Assembly (NCBI GenBank): GCA_039594205.1
Contig: JBCNNW010000001.1
Span: 1-64,000, forward strand
Length of the DNA: 64,000 nucleotides
Origin: Pseudescherichia sp039594205
Lineage (GTDB): Bacteria; Pseudomonadota; Gammaproteobacteria; Enterobacterales; Enterobacteriaceae
Reading direction: 5' to 3'
Part shown: piece by piece, positions 47,367 through 57,173 of the stretch
How the letters are laid out: every line of letters starts with the position of its first letter
Numbering within the stretch: the stretch's first letter is position 1
Program-made: the position numbers and the translations under genes
The notes under the pieces: generated by a model
What the model saw: only the letters and a program-made list of their open reading frames with translations
Databases searched by the model: none
What the model was told of the DNA's origin: nothing

Positions 47367-47535
47367 GCTTCCTCCTGTCCTGCTGAACACGCTACGGTCA
47401 CACATTTTAAGGTCGACAAAGCCGCAAGGTTTATACCAGAACATACTGTTTTTGCAGGCGATATTATAATATTTATGCAACAGCTAAAAACCAGAATTAG
47501 TGAAAATTTATTACATTTGGGGAAGGCATAACGCA

Positions 47536-47562
47536 GTCGGCCTCGTTAATGACGAGGCCGAC
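47536..47562 (-). terminator. rnb 3' hairpin
   Basis: GTCGGCCTCGT (47536-47546), TAATG, ACGAGGCCGAC (47552-47562): an 11-bp perfect stem 15 bases after the rnb stop. There is no long U-run. Confidence 0.65.
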
Positions 47563-47577
47563 AGGGCAGGGAGGCTA

Positions 47578-49512
47578 TCAGGCTTGCGGGCGGGCAATAA
47601 CGCTGCGCGTCTCCATGCGAACTTCAGCGATAGTGACATCAATCACATCGCTAACCTTATACACGGTTTCGCCTTTGATCGTCACTGTTCCGCTCTCCTG
47701 GCTGCAAACCAGCTCATCGCGTACAGCGTGCAGGAACGGAGCCGGAATGAACGCTACCGCGCCGTTGTCCACCAGGCGCACGCGCATACCGCCGCGGCTG
47801 ATATCGATAATCTCAGCGGCGAAGCGGGTATCAGTCCCGGCTTTATCTTTCAGGAAACGGGCATACAGCCAGTCGCCGACGTCACGCTCAGCCATGCGGT
47901 TGAGGCGACGGCGCTCGGCCATCTGCAGCGTGGACGCATCCTGCGGACGGGCAACGGTTTCGTTTTTGATAATCGCTTTCAACAGGCGATGGTTGATCAT
48001 ATCGCCGTATTTACGAATAGGCGAAGTCCAGGTCGCGTAGGCATCGAGACCAAGACCGAAGTGCGGACCCGGCTCGGTGCTGATTTCGGCAAAGGACTGG
48101 AAGCGACGGATGCGGCTGTCGAGGAAGCCTGAAGGCTGGGCATCAAGCTCGCGGCGCAGCTTGCAGAAGCCTTCGAGGGTCAGTACCTCTTCAGCATCAA
48201 CATGCATGCCGTGCGTTTTCAGCAGCGCGGCCAACGCTTCGCCATTCGCCGGGTCAATGCCCAGATGAATGTTGTAGATCCCAAAGCCAAGTTTGTCGCG
48301 CAGAACGCGTGCCGCACAGATGTTAGCGGAGATCATCGACTCCTCAACGATGCGGTTAGCAATGCGGCGCGGCTCGGCGACAATATTCAGCACTTCGCCT
48401 TTATCACCCAGCACGAAGCGGTAGTCCGGGCGATCTTTGAAGACCAGCGCGTGCTGGGTACGCCACTCGCTGCGGCTCAGGCAGACGCGGTGCAGGAGAC
48501 GTATTTGGTCAGCAATGGCCTCTGATGGCGGCTGCCAGCCTGCTTTGCCTTCCAGCCAGTCGGAGACTTCGTCATATACCAGCTTGGCTTTCGATTCGAT
48601 GGTAGCCGCGAAGAAGGTAATATCGTCTTCAATGGTGCCGTCAGCGGCGATAGTCATGCGGCAGGCCAGTACGGGACGCACCTCCTGAGCACGCAGAGAG
48701 CAGAGGTCGTCTGACAGCTCACGCGGCAGCATCGGGATATTAAAGCCCGGCAGATAGTTAGTGAAGGCGCGCACTTTGGCGATATCGTCCAGCTTGCTGC
48801 CCTCGGCAATCCACGCGGTGGGATCGGCAATGGCGACGGTCAGCTGCAGCTTATCTTCGGCCAGGGCTTCAACAAACAGAGCGTCATCCATATCTTCGGT
48901 GCTGGCGCTATCGATGGTGACAAAGTCCAGCGCGGTCAGGTCGACGCGCTCAAGGCCTTCATCCAGCATTTCCGTGGCCACGCCGTTCGGCGCCTCTTTT
49001 TCCAGATTGTGGCGGGCAAGGGTTACCCACCATGGAACGAAGTGGTCATCACCGAAGGTAATAAACTGCGTCAGTTCGGCGTAGAAGCCGCGATCGCCCT
49101 TCAGCGGATGGCGACGCATTTCGGCTACTGCCCAGTCGCCCTCTTTAAAATCATGCTCCACGCCGCGCATGGCCCGGCATGGAATAGCCTCTTTCAGCAA
49201 CGGATGATCCGGTACAATAGACAGACGATCGTCTTTTCTGTTTACTTTACCGACAAAGCGCGTCAGGAACGGTTCGACAAGCTCTTCCGGCTCGGCGGAT
49301 TCCCGATCTTTGTCACTGTGGATCACGGCGATCACGCGGTCACCATGCATCACTTTCTTCATCTGCGGCGGCGGGATGAAATAGCTTTTTTGCCCGTCGA
49401 CTTCAAGGAAGCCAAAGCCTTTTTCGGTGCCTTTTACGACGCCTTCCGCACGTGGCGTTTGGGAATGCAGTTGCTGTTTAAGCTGCGCTAGCAGCGGGTT
49501 GTCCTGGAACAT
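47578..49512 (-). CDS. rnb: Exoribonuclease II
   Basis: Processive 3'-5' hydrolytic RNase. 644 residues as in E. coli, start MFQDNPLLAQLKQQL. Two N-terminal cold-shock domains (about 1-190), the RNB catalytic domain with the metal Asp cluster in IDSASTEDMDDALF, and a C-terminal S1 domain ending RSVIARPQA. Own transcription unit between yciW and pdeR. Confidence 0.97.
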   Translation of the reverse strand: MFQDNPLLAQLKQQLHSQTPRAEGVVKGTEKGFGFLEVDGQKSYFIPPPQMKKVMHGDRVIAVIHSDKDRESAEPEELVEPFLTRFVGKVNRKDDRLSIVPDHPLLKEAIPCRAMRGVEHDFKEGDWAVAEMRRHPLKGDRGFYAELTQFITFGDDHFVPWWVTLARHNLEKEAPNGVATEMLDEGLERVDLTALDFVTIDSASTEDMDDALFVEALAEDKLQLTVAIADPTAWIAEGSKLDDIAKVRAFTNYLPGFNIPMLPRELSDDLCSLRAQEVRPVLACRMTIAADGTIEDDITFFAATIESKAKLVYDEVSDWLEGKAGWQPPSEAIADQIRLLHRVCLSRSEWRTQHALVFKDRPDYRFVLGDKGEVLNIVAEPRRIANRIVEESMISANICAARVLRDKLGFGIYNIHLGIDPANGEALAALLKTHGMHVDAEEVLTLEGFCKLRRELDAQPSGFLDSRIRRFQSFAEISTEPGPHFGLGLDAYATWTSPIRKYGDMINHRLLKAIIKNETVARPQDASTLQMAERRRLNRMAERDVGDWLYARFLKDKAGTDTRFAAEIIDISRGGMRVRLVDNGAVAFIPAPFLHAVRDELVCSQESGTVTIKGETVYKVSDVIDVTIAEVRMETRSVIARPQA

Positions 49513-49590
49513 AATTTTATAGTTTCGTGGCCATTAGAGCGGCTGACAGTTTTACGCGATTCTGGGTGTCGCAGCAAGCGCTGTTTCGCG

Positions 49591-50745
49591 CTAGTGCGTC
49601 TCTCCCAGCGCGATTTTAAGACGATTCAACCAGCCACACAGACCGCTCCACGCCAGCAGATTAACGGCCTGCTGCGGGGAAAGCCCCTGCTCAATAAGGG
49701 GGGTAAACTGGGCGGCACTAAACCGGTCTGCTGCACGGGTTAAAAGCTGCACGGCCTGGATAACCGCTCGCGCCTGGGGATCGGTCTGGCTCCAGAGGTT
49801 CAACGCCTGTTCACCGCCGCGCAACGCTGCGATCGGCGCACCGGGTACGGCAGATGCCGCCAGGGTGTTAAAGCAGTCCAGGCTGCCGTTAATCCGCGCC
49901 GTCAGCAACGCCGCGAGGTCGACCAGGGCGGCATCAAGGCTGTCGCACAGATCGCTCTGTAAAACTGCGCCCAGCGCGTTAAGCAGGTGATGCTCATGGG
50001 CCAGCACCGGGGCCAGCACCTGCAGGGCCGGTAGCGGCTGCCACTGGGCCAGCGCCTTCAGCTGGGCGGGGCTGGCGAAGTGTTGCTCGACGACTTCAAG
50101 CTGCGGCGTCCAGCGGCTTTCAGTGTTGCGGAAAGGCTCAGCGGCAGCGTCCTGCAGCATCTCCATGCCGGGGAGCCAGCGGACGGGCTGGCAGAGCAGG
50201 GCCTGAAACGTGGCGATAACCCGCGCCTGGAAGCCAATAAAACCGATAATCTGATCCATCAGTACAATATCCCAGGTGGTCAGCCCCACCTCTTCAAGCT
50301 GCGCTCGTGCTCGGGCGTCAATTACCTCGGGGGAGCTGGCGAGCTGTCTGGCGTACTGGGTGATCTGCGCCAGCCGATGGTTGCTTTCACGGGAAGAGTC
50401 CGGGCCGGGCAGCGGCGCAAGGCGAGCGGCATAGTGATTGCACAGGCGCTGAACGCCGTAGACCTGGGCTACCGTTAACGCCGTGCTCAGGCGATCGTAG
50501 GCGCTAAAGGTACGCAGGCGACTGACGCTCACGCTGCGCGGAAAGAGCTGGTCGTACAGTGCACGGGCAGGATCCAGCCAGCCCTGACAGGGGATAATGA
50601 CCTCGTCAGACAGCTCCAGATCCAGTAAAAAACGGTCGCTAACGCTGGCGGCTTCGGGAACTAACGGTAGCGCTTGTGCCTGGCTGGTACTGGACTGGGT
50701 CTCATGATACCAGTGGCCTTTGCCGGAAAAACGGCGTTGTTCCAT
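49591..50745 (-). CDS. yciW: CMD/peroxidase-related protein YciW
   Basis: Cytoplasmic protein of 384 residues related to the AhpD/carboxymuconolactone-decarboxylase fold in its second half (WDIVLMDQIIGFIGFQARVIA). In E. coli it is CysB-controlled and implicated in cysteine or methionine metabolism; biochemistry unsettled. Start MEQRRFSGKGHWYHE behind AAGGAAAG. It precedes rnb and follows fabI on the same strand but with gaps of 78 and 141 bp. Confidence 0.9.
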   Translation of the reverse strand: MEQRRFSGKGHWYHETQSSTSQAQALPLVPEAASVSDRFLLDLELSDEVIIPCQGWLDPARALYDQLFPRSVSVSRLRTFSAYDRLSTALTVAQVYGVQRLCNHYAARLAPLPGPDSSRESNHRLAQITQYARQLASSPEVIDARARAQLEEVGLTTWDIVLMDQIIGFIGFQARVIATFQALLCQPVRWLPGMEMLQDAAAEPFRNTESRWTPQLEVVEQHFASPAQLKALAQWQPLPALQVLAPVLAHEHHLLNALGAVLQSDLCDSLDAALVDLAALLTARINGSLDCFNTLAASAVPGAPIAALRGGEQALNLWSQTDPQARAVIQAVQLLTRAADRFSAAQFTPLIEQGLSPQQAVNLLAWSGLCGWLNRLKIALGETH

Positions 50746-50856
50746 GGGCTTTCCTTGATCTCAAAATGGCGATCAATATCCTGGCGTAACGCTAACGGAG
50801 GGAAAAATATTGTTAGGTGATAATAAATAGCAGAAAAGCATAAACAGCGGGGGAGA

Positions 50857-50876
50857 CCCCTCCCAAACGGGAGGGG
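50857..50876 (-). terminator. fabI 3' hairpin
   Basis: CCCCTCCC (50857-50864), AAAC, GGGAGGGG (50869-50876), ten bases after the fabI stop. GC-rich with no U-run. Confidence 0.6.
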
Positions 50877-50886
50877 AAGGGAATGC

Positions 50887-51675
50887 TTACTTCAGTTCCA
50901 GCTCGTTCATGGCAGCGATGCTGAAACCACCGTCCACATGAACCACTTCACCGGAGATACCGCCGGAGAGGTTAGAGCAGAGGAATGCTGCGGTGTTACC
51001 TACGTCTTCGATGGTAACAGTGCGGCGGATCGGGGTGACCGCTTCGCAGTGTGCCAGCATTTTACGGAAGTCTTTAATGCCGGAGGCGGCCAGAGTACGG
51101 ATCGGACCGGCAGAGATGCCGTTCACGCGCACGCCTTCCGGACCCATTGCGTTCGCCATATAGCGCACGTTAGCTTCCAGAGAGGCTTTTGCCAGACCCA
51201 TCACGTTGTAGTTCGGAATAGCGCGCTCGGCACCCAGGTAGGAGAGGGTCAGCAGAGCTGAGTCCGGGTTCAGCATTGAGCGACAGGCTTTTGCCAGCGC
51301 AACAAAGCTGTAGGAGCTGATGTCGTGGGCAATTTTGAAGCCTTCACGGGTAACGGCGTTAACGTAGTCGCCGTCCAGCTGGTCGCCCGGTGCGAAACCG
51401 ATGGAGTGCACGAAGCCGTCAAACTTCGGCCAGCTTTTTGCCAGCTCAGCGAACAGGCCATCGATGCTCTCATCTTTAGCAACGTCACATTCCAGAACGA
51501 TGCTGGAACCCAGCTGCGCGGCAAACTCTTCAACACGGCCTTTCAGCTTGTCGTTCTGGTAGGTGAATGCCAGTTCAGCGCCTTCGCGATGCATAGCCTG
51601 TGCGATGCCGTATGCGATGGAGAGTTTGCTGGCAACGCCAGTCACCAGAATGCGCTTACCGGAAAGAAAACCCAT
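50887..51675 (-). CDS. fabI: Enoyl-[acyl-carrier-protein] reductase (NADH)
   Basis: Last reductive step of fatty-acid elongation, the target of triclosan. 262 residues from ATG 51675 (MGFLSGKRILVTGVASKLS), as in E. coli; 13 earlier codons are not conserved. Atypical SDR: Tyr and Lys of the active site in AIPNYNVMGLAKAS, and the triclosan-contact Gly in SIGFAPGDQLDG, with no resistance-type change visible there. Monocistronic between yciW and sapF. Confidence 0.97.
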   Translation of the reverse strand: MGFLSGKRILVTGVASKLSIAYGIAQAMHREGAELAFTYQNDKLKGRVEEFAAQLGSSIVLECDVAKDESIDGLFAELAKSWPKFDGFVHSIGFAPGDQLDGDYVNAVTREGFKIAHDISSYSFVALAKACRSMLNPDSALLTLSYLGAERAIPNYNVMGLAKASLEANVRYMANAMGPEGVRVNGISAGPIRTLAASGIKDFRKMLAHCEAVTPIRRTVTIEDVGNTAAFLCSNLSGGISGEVVHVDGGFSIAAMNELELK

Positions 51676-51797
51676 AGCTCTAATCCTTATATTCATTGTT
51701 GTGGCGCTCGTCATTGAAAGCAGCGAGCGTCGTTAAAACGCGGCGATGATAGCACGTGTCGCCATATGTGTTAATCCGACCACCTAAAAGAGCGGTG

Positions 51798-52604
51798 CTA
51801 GCGGTCTTTTCGCCAGGCGTCTGCCGTCAGCGCTTCGCCAAAATGGCTGGCGATGAGCCGTCGGGTCAGTTCGTGCAGCGGGGCGGCCAGCACCTCAGCG
51901 GTGCTGCCGCGCTCAACTACCTCGCCTTGATGCATTACGATGACCTGGTCGCTGATGTGTTTCATCATGCCGATATGCTGGGTCACGTAGATATAAGAGA
52001 TACCCTGTTTCTCCTGCAATTCCAGCATCAGGTTGATTAACTGCGAGCGCATCGACATATCCAGCGACGCCAGGGCCTCATCCGCGACGATCACCTTTGG
52101 TCGCAGGATCAGCGCCCGTGCCAGCCCCAGACGCTGTTTCTGACCGGGGGCGAGCATATGCGGATAGTAGCTGACGTGATCCGGCAGCAGCCCCACCATG
52201 CGCAGGGTCTCGATGACCTGCTTCCGCCGCGCCTCAGGCTCCAGGTCAGTATTCAGGCGCAGCGGGAAGTCGAGGATCTGCGAGATGCGCTGGCGCGGGT
52301 TCAGCGACGTTGAGGGATCCTGAAAAATCATGCGGATGCGCTGGCTACGAAACGAGTAGTCGCCATAGCGCAGAGGACTGTCGTCAATCAGCAGTTCGCC
52401 GGTGGTTGGCTCGATCATGCCTGCCAGCATCTTCGCCAGCGTCGACTTGCCGGACCCGTTCTCACCGATGATCGCCAGGGTCTGCTTCTCTCGCAGGGTA
52501 AAGCTCAGCGGCTTCACCGCCTCCACCGTCTGGCGATGGAACCAGCCGGTGCGGTAGCGAAATGTTTTACTCAGGTTGCGTACTTCCAGCAGGGTGTCGA
52601 CCAT
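51798..52604 (-). CDS. sapF: Sap ABC transporter ATP-binding protein SapF
   Basis: ATPase of the Sap system, which in Salmonella is linked to antimicrobial-peptide resistance and in E. coli SapBCDF exports putrescine. 268 residues as in E. coli. Walker A GENGSGKS, signature LAPGQKQR (Leu-Ala-Pro instead of LSGG, usual for SapF), Walker B VIVADEALASLD. One base after sapD. Confidence 0.96.
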   Translation of the reverse strand: MVDTLLEVRNLSKTFRYRTGWFHRQTVEAVKPLSFTLREKQTLAIIGENGSGKSTLAKMLAGMIEPTTGELLIDDSPLRYGDYSFRSQRIRMIFQDPSTSLNPRQRISQILDFPLRLNTDLEPEARRKQVIETLRMVGLLPDHVSYYPHMLAPGQKQRLGLARALILRPKVIVADEALASLDMSMRSQLINLMLELQEKQGISYIYVTQHIGMMKHISDQVIVMHQGEVVERGSTAEVLAAPLHELTRRLIASHFGEALTADAWRKDR

Positions 52605-52605
52605 C

Positions 52606-53598
52606 TCACTCCTTCTCCATATTTAGCGGAAAATGACAGGCAAAGAGGTGGTTTTTAGGCCCTGCCAGCAGGGGACGCTCAATGCATTTGCGCTGGGCAT
52701 AGGGGCAGCGCGGCCCAAGTCGGCAGCCAATCGGCAGATGCTCCAGCAGCGGGATGGCCCCCGGCAGCGTATTCAGGCGGCTTTTATGCGGCATAGCGCT
52801 ACCGAAGTCCGGAATAGCGCGGATCAGTGCCTGGGTATAGGGGTGATGCGGCGTGGCGATCAGCTCCTCGCTCGGTGCGGTCTCCACGGTCTGGCCGCAG
52901 TACATGACGTTGATCCGGTCCGCCCACTGGCTTAGCATCTGCAGGTCGTGGCTGATCAGTATGATGGTGGTGTTGTTATTCTGGTTGAGCCGGGTGAGTA
53001 GCCGGAAAATCTGTGCCTGGGTGGTCGGCTCCATAGCATTCGTCGGCTCATCGGCAATCAGCAGGCGCGGCTGGTTCGCCAGCGCAATGGCGATCATCAC
53101 CTTCTGGCACTCGCCGTCGGTCAGCTCATAGGGAAAGCTGCGCATCGCATCTTTATGATCGCGAATACCGACCCGGTGCAGCAGCTCAATGGCGCGACGC
53201 TTTCGCCAGCCCATGCGCTGCCACCAGCGGCCTTTGTATGTCCAGGCGGGGATGTTCTGCATCAGCTGTTTGCCGATGCGCTCGGAAGGATCGAGACAGG
53301 ACTGTGGCTCCTGGAAAATCATCGACACGTTATGGCCGAGGATCTTCCGCCGCTCGCGTGCAGAGAGACGCATCAGGTCGACGTCGTCGAAGCGCATTCG
53401 GTCGGCGGTGACGCGCCAGTTGTCTTTACTCACGCCGCAGATCGCTTTGGCTATCAGGCTTTTGCCCGAGCCGGATTCGCCCACCAGACCGCGGATTTCC
53501 CCTTCTGCAAGAGTGAGCGTGACGCGATCGACAGCCCTGACCCAGCCTTCGCCGGTCTTGACCTCAATGGTCAGGTTACGAATATCAAGTAGTGGCAC
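52606..53598 (-). CDS. sapD: Sap ABC transporter ATP-binding protein SapD
   Basis: Second Sap ATPase, also required for K+ uptake by TrkG/TrkH in E. coli. 330 residues as in E. coli. Walker A GESGSGKS (about 38-45), degenerate signature LTDGECQK, Walker B LLIADEPTNAMEP (Asn and Met replace usual residues, as in the family), and the Cys-rich tail GCRLGPRCPYAQRKC. Starts on the last base of the sapC stop (TAATG-type overlap). Confidence 0.96.
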   Translation of the reverse strand: MPLLDIRNLTIEVKTGEGWVRAVDRVTLTLAEGEIRGLVGESGSGKSLIAKAICGVSKDNWRVTADRMRFDDVDLMRLSARERRKILGHNVSMIFQEPQSCLDPSERIGKQLMQNIPAWTYKGRWWQRMGWRKRRAIELLHRVGIRDHKDAMRSFPYELTDGECQKVMIAIALANQPRLLIADEPTNAMEPTTQAQIFRLLTRLNQNNNTTIILISHDLQMLSQWADRINVMYCGQTVETAPSEELIATPHHPYTQALIRAIPDFGSAMPHKSRLNTLPGAIPLLEHLPIGCRLGPRCPYAQRKCIERPLLAGPKNHLFACHFPLNMEKE

Positions 53599-54488
53599 TA
53601 TTCCACCCCCGCATTGACCGCACGGCGGATCCCGTCGCCCAGCAGGTTAACCAGTAAAACGCTTACCATGATCGACGCCCCAGGCAGCATTACCGTCCAG
53701 GGCGCGACGTAGATCAGCTCCAGCGCGTCGCCCAGCATTGCTCCCCACTCCGGGGAGGGCAGCTGCGCGCCGAGATCGAGAAAGCCCAGCGCAGCGATGT
53801 CAAGGATAGCCATTGAGAGCGCCCGGGTGATCTCCGTCACCAGGCCCGCGGTCATGTTTGGCAGTACCGCGAACCATAAAATATTGAGCGTTGTGGCACC
53901 GTCCAACCGCGCGGCGACCACATACTCCTTCTCCAGCTCGTCATGCACCATGCTGTAGACCGAGCGTACCATCCGCGGCAGCAGCGCCAGCCAGACGGCA
54001 AACATGGCATGGGAGAGATGCGGCCCGGCAAAGGCCACCACGATGATCGCCAGCAGCAGAGAGGGAATCGAGAGCAGGGTATCGAGCACGTGGTTCAGCA
54101 CCGCCGAACGCAGGCCGTGAGTTGCGCCGGCCACTACGCCCAGCACCAGACCACAGATCGTTGCTGCCAGGGTAACGACAAACGCGCCGCCTACCGTCGG
54201 GGCTGCGCCGCTAAGCAGGCGGCTAAGCACGTCGCGGCCCAGATCGTCAGTGCCGAGGAAGAATGAGACATCCCCGTAGCGTGACCACGAGGGCGGCAGC
54301 AGCTGATAGCCGAGAAACTGCTGATCGATACCGTAAGGCGCAAACCAGCGACCAAAAATAGAGAGCAACACCAGCCCGGCGCAGCCGTACAGGCCGACCA
54401 TAGCGGTGGTATCGCCATAAAATTTGCGCCACACCGTGCGCAGCGCGCCGGGGGTCTGCTTCTCGTTATAGACATTATCGGAGGGCAT
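53598..54488 (-). CDS. sapC: Sap ABC transporter permease SapC
   Basis: Inner-membrane channel subunit, DppC type, 296 residues as in E. coli (start MPSDNVYNEKQTPGAL). The periplasmic FFLGTDDLGRDVLSRL motif and coupling loop YVVAARLDGATTLNILWFAVL are present. Overlaps sapB by 14 bases and sapD by one, so the operon is tightly packed. Confidence 0.96.
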   Translation of the reverse strand: MPSDNVYNEKQTPGALRTVWRKFYGDTTAMVGLYGCAGLVLLSIFGRWFAPYGIDQQFLGYQLLPPSWSRYGDVSFFLGTDDLGRDVLSRLLSGAAPTVGGAFVVTLAATICGLVLGVVAGATHGLRSAVLNHVLDTLLSIPSLLLAIIVVAFAGPHLSHAMFAVWLALLPRMVRSVYSMVHDELEKEYVVAARLDGATTLNILWFAVLPNMTAGLVTEITRALSMAILDIAALGFLDLGAQLPSPEWGAMLGDALELIYVAPWTVMLPGASIMVSVLLVNLLGDGIRRAVNAGVE

Positions 54489-55440
54489 ACCATTCCTTAT
54501 GCTTCAAAGGGTTCGCCAGCGCGCCCAGAATGTCGGAGAGAACGTTAACAATGATCACCAGCGCGCCAATCACCATTACCCCGGCGGAGATGGCCGCATA
54601 GTCCTGCTGGCGGATAGCATTAATGATCCAGCGCCCCAGCCCTGGCCAGCTAAACACCATCTCGGTGATCATCGCCAGCGTCAGCATGGTGGAAAACTGT
54701 AACCCCAGGCGCGGGATCACCGGCGGCAGGGCGTTGTGCAGTACGTGGCGGCGCAGAATAGTCAGCCGTGACATTCCGCGCGTGGCAGCGGCTTTAATGT
54801 AGTTCTGCTCAAACACCTCTATAGTGCTGATCCGCATCAGGCGAATGACCTCTGTGGTCGGGGCCACCGCCAGCGTCAGCACCGGTAGCACCATGTGGCG
54901 CAGCGCGCTGACGATCATCTCCTCACGCCATATGGAGTCCGACAGCCAGGCGTCCACCAGCGCAAAGCCGGTGACGGTTTTCACTTCATAGAGCAGATCG
55001 AAGCGGCCTGATACCGGCAACCAGCCCAGCGTCAGGGAGAAGAAGAGGGTCAGCAGCAGCGCCAGCCAGAAGACAGGGATCGAGAAGCCTGTCAGGGCCA
55101 GGGCGCTGATCAGTTTATCCTGCCATTTACCACGCATAATGCCAGCCATCATACCTACCGGAATACCCACCACCAGCGCAAAGCCGAAGGCGAGAATACA
55201 CAGCTCCATGGTCGCCGGAAAGACCTCTTTTAGCTGCTCGGAGATCAGCTGACCGTTAATGCTGGAGACGCCAAAATCCCAGTGCAGCACCCCCTTGAAC
55301 CAGAAGAACCAGGCGTTCCACAGCGAAGCACCTTGCAGCGGTGCGTGCGGGGTAAAGTAGCTCAGGCTGAAACCGACAAAGGTCAGCAGGAACAGCGTGA
55401 CCAGCAGCAGAAGCAGGCGGCGCAGCGTAAAGATGATCAT
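54475..55440 (-). CDS. sapB: Sap ABC transporter permease SapB
   Basis: Channel partner of SapC, DppB type, 321 residues as in E. coli (start MIIFTLRRLLLLLVTLF). Six helices; coupling loop YIKAAATRGMSRLTILRRHVL; conserved EMVFSWPGLGRWIINAI. Its ATG overlaps the sapA stop by four bases. Confidence 0.96.
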   Translation of the reverse strand: MIIFTLRRLLLLLVTLFLLTFVGFSLSYFTPHAPLQGASLWNAWFFWFKGVLHWDFGVSSINGQLISEQLKEVFPATMELCILAFGFALVVGIPVGMMAGIMRGKWQDKLISALALTGFSIPVFWLALLLTLFFSLTLGWLPVSGRFDLLYEVKTVTGFALVDAWLSDSIWREEMIVSALRHMVLPVLTLAVAPTTEVIRLMRISTIEVFEQNYIKAAATRGMSRLTILRRHVLHNALPPVIPRLGLQFSTMLTLAMITEMVFSWPGLGRWIINAIRQQDYAAISAGVMVIGALVIIVNVLSDILGALANPLKHKEWYALR

Positions 55441-57083
55441 GGTTGCTTCACCTCTTCTTTTTCAGGCTCGCGCGAGACGCCGGCAAACGAGGCGTTGCCA
55501 AACGGGCTCAGAACAAGACCTTTGATGTCATAGCGGTAGGCCTGCAGGCGCAGGGAGGAGGCCAGCGGCAGCACCGGCAACTCGCGCGCGAGGATCGTCT
55601 GCGCTTCATCGTAAGCTTCAATGCGCGACGCCAGCTGCTGGGAGGTCAGCGCCTTCTGCAACAGGGTATCAAACTCCCGGTGGCACCAGTGAGCAAAGTT
55701 CGTTTGCGACTCAATGGCGGCGCAGCTCAGCAGCGGGCGGAAGAAGCTGTCGGGGTCGTTGCTGTCCGTTGACCAGCCGGAGAGGGTCAGGTCGTGGTTC
55801 ATATCCATCAGCCTCGCCTCCTGAAAACGCCCCTCAACGGGAACAATCATCACCTTAACGCCGACCTGAGCCATATCGGCCTGGATAAGTTCAGCAGTTT
55901 TTAGCGGGCTGGGGTTCCACGCCTGGGAGCTGGTCGGTACCCACAGCTGGAGGGTCATGTTCTCCAGCCCCAGCGCGGCCAGCTGCTGTTTGGCTTTTTC
56001 CGGGTTGTATTCAGTGATTTTCGCTTCGCTGTCATAGGCCCAGGAGGCGCGGGGGAGAATCGAGGCGGCGGTCTCCGCCGTACCGTAGTAGATCGACTGC
56101 ATCAGACGCTGGTTATTGATCGCCAGCGCCAGCGCGTGACGTACCGCGGGGTTATTCAGCGGTGCTTTATCGGTATTGAACGCCAGATAGGCGATGTTCA
56201 TCCCCGGACGCAGCGTCAGGCGCAGGCGCGGATCGTCGCGTAAGATCGTCAGCTGGCTGGCAGCAGGCCAGGCCAGCACATCGCACTCCCCGGTCAACAG
56301 TTTCGAAAGCCGCCCGGTTCCTCCGGAACCCAGGTCGACCACTACCTGCGGCATCAGCGGCTGGCCGCGCCAGAACTTAGCGTGACGCTGGAGGCGGATA
56401 TACTGGCCGCTGCGATACTCAGCGAGCTGGAACGGGCCGGTGCCTACCGGCTGGCGATCCAGCAGCTCCTGACGATCGCGCTTAGCCAGCTGATCGGCAT
56501 ATTCAGCGGACATCACCGAGGCGTAGTGCGTCGCCAGATGCCACAGAAACGAGGCGTCGGGCTTTTTCAGGCGGAATTCCACCGTGCGGCTATCCAGCTT
56601 GCGCACGCTTTCAACGGAGTCGGCGAACTGTAAGCTATCAAAATAGGGGAAGCTGCTGCCGTTGACGTTATGCCACGGGTGGCGGCGGTCGAAAATGCGC
56701 TGGAAGCTAAACACCACGTCGTCAGCGTTGAACGCGCGGCTCGGTGTAAACCAGGCTGTTTTCTGGAAGGCGACGTTGTTGCGCAGATGGAAACGGTAGG
56801 TCGCGCCGTTATCCAGCACCTCCCAGCTCTCCGCCAGCTCGGGTACCAGCCGATAGGTATAAGGATCTACATCCAGCAGGCGATCGTAAAGCTGGGCCGC
56901 CAGGGTATCCACAATCAGACCGCTGCTCGCTTTTTGTGGATTAAAGGTGCTGGCCTGGCCATTCACGCAGTAAACAAACCCGCTATCACGGATATCCGCA
57001 GCGGCGGGCCGCGCAGGCGCAGCCTGAACGTGTCCGCTTAACAGGCCGGCTGCCATGAGCAGGGAAGATAGAATCAGGCGCAT
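55437..57083 (-). CDS. sapA: Sap periplasmic peptide-binding protein SapA
   Basis: SBP family 5 receptor of the Sap transporter; in Salmonella and Haemophilus it binds antimicrobial peptides. 548 residues (E. coli 547). Signal peptide to about residue 21 (LLSGHVQA, then APARP). The family's two lobes are recognisable, with a Cys pair likely in YCVNGQ and TGECDVLAW. It is the first gene of sapABCDF, with 90 bp between it and the MFS gene upstream that should hold the promoter. Confidence 0.96.
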   Translation of the reverse strand: MRLILSSLLMAAGLLSGHVQAAPARPAAADIRDSGFVYCVNGQASTFNPQKASSGLIVDTLAAQLYDRLLDVDPYTYRLVPELAESWEVLDNGATYRFHLRNNVAFQKTAWFTPSRAFNADDVVFSFQRIFDRRHPWHNVNGSSFPYFDSLQFADSVESVRKLDSRTVEFRLKKPDASFLWHLATHYASVMSAEYADQLAKRDRQELLDRQPVGTGPFQLAEYRSGQYIRLQRHAKFWRGQPLMPQVVVDLGSGGTGRLSKLLTGECDVLAWPAASQLTILRDDPRLRLTLRPGMNIAYLAFNTDKAPLNNPAVRHALALAINNQRLMQSIYYGTAETAASILPRASWAYDSEAKITEYNPEKAKQQLAALGLENMTLQLWVPTSSQAWNPSPLKTAELIQADMAQVGVKVMIVPVEGRFQEARLMDMNHDLTLSGWSTDSNDPDSFFRPLLSCAAIESQTNFAHWCHREFDTLLQKALTSQQLASRIEAYDEAQTILARELPVLPLASSLRLQAYRYDIKGLVLSPFGNASFAGVSREPEKEEVKQP

Positions 57084-57173
57084 AATTTCTTTAACGGTGA
57101 GACAGATTTACAAAGTGTATCGCACTTAACGTGCCTACGTAAAAATGTCTGCGGGTAAGCGGCGTAAAAGTCG

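Noticed and set aside
52433..52480. Non-canonical ABC signatures in SapF and SapD considered as signs of decay
   Set aside because: From memory the Sap family normally deviates here; both genes are full-length and intact with good Walker motifs.
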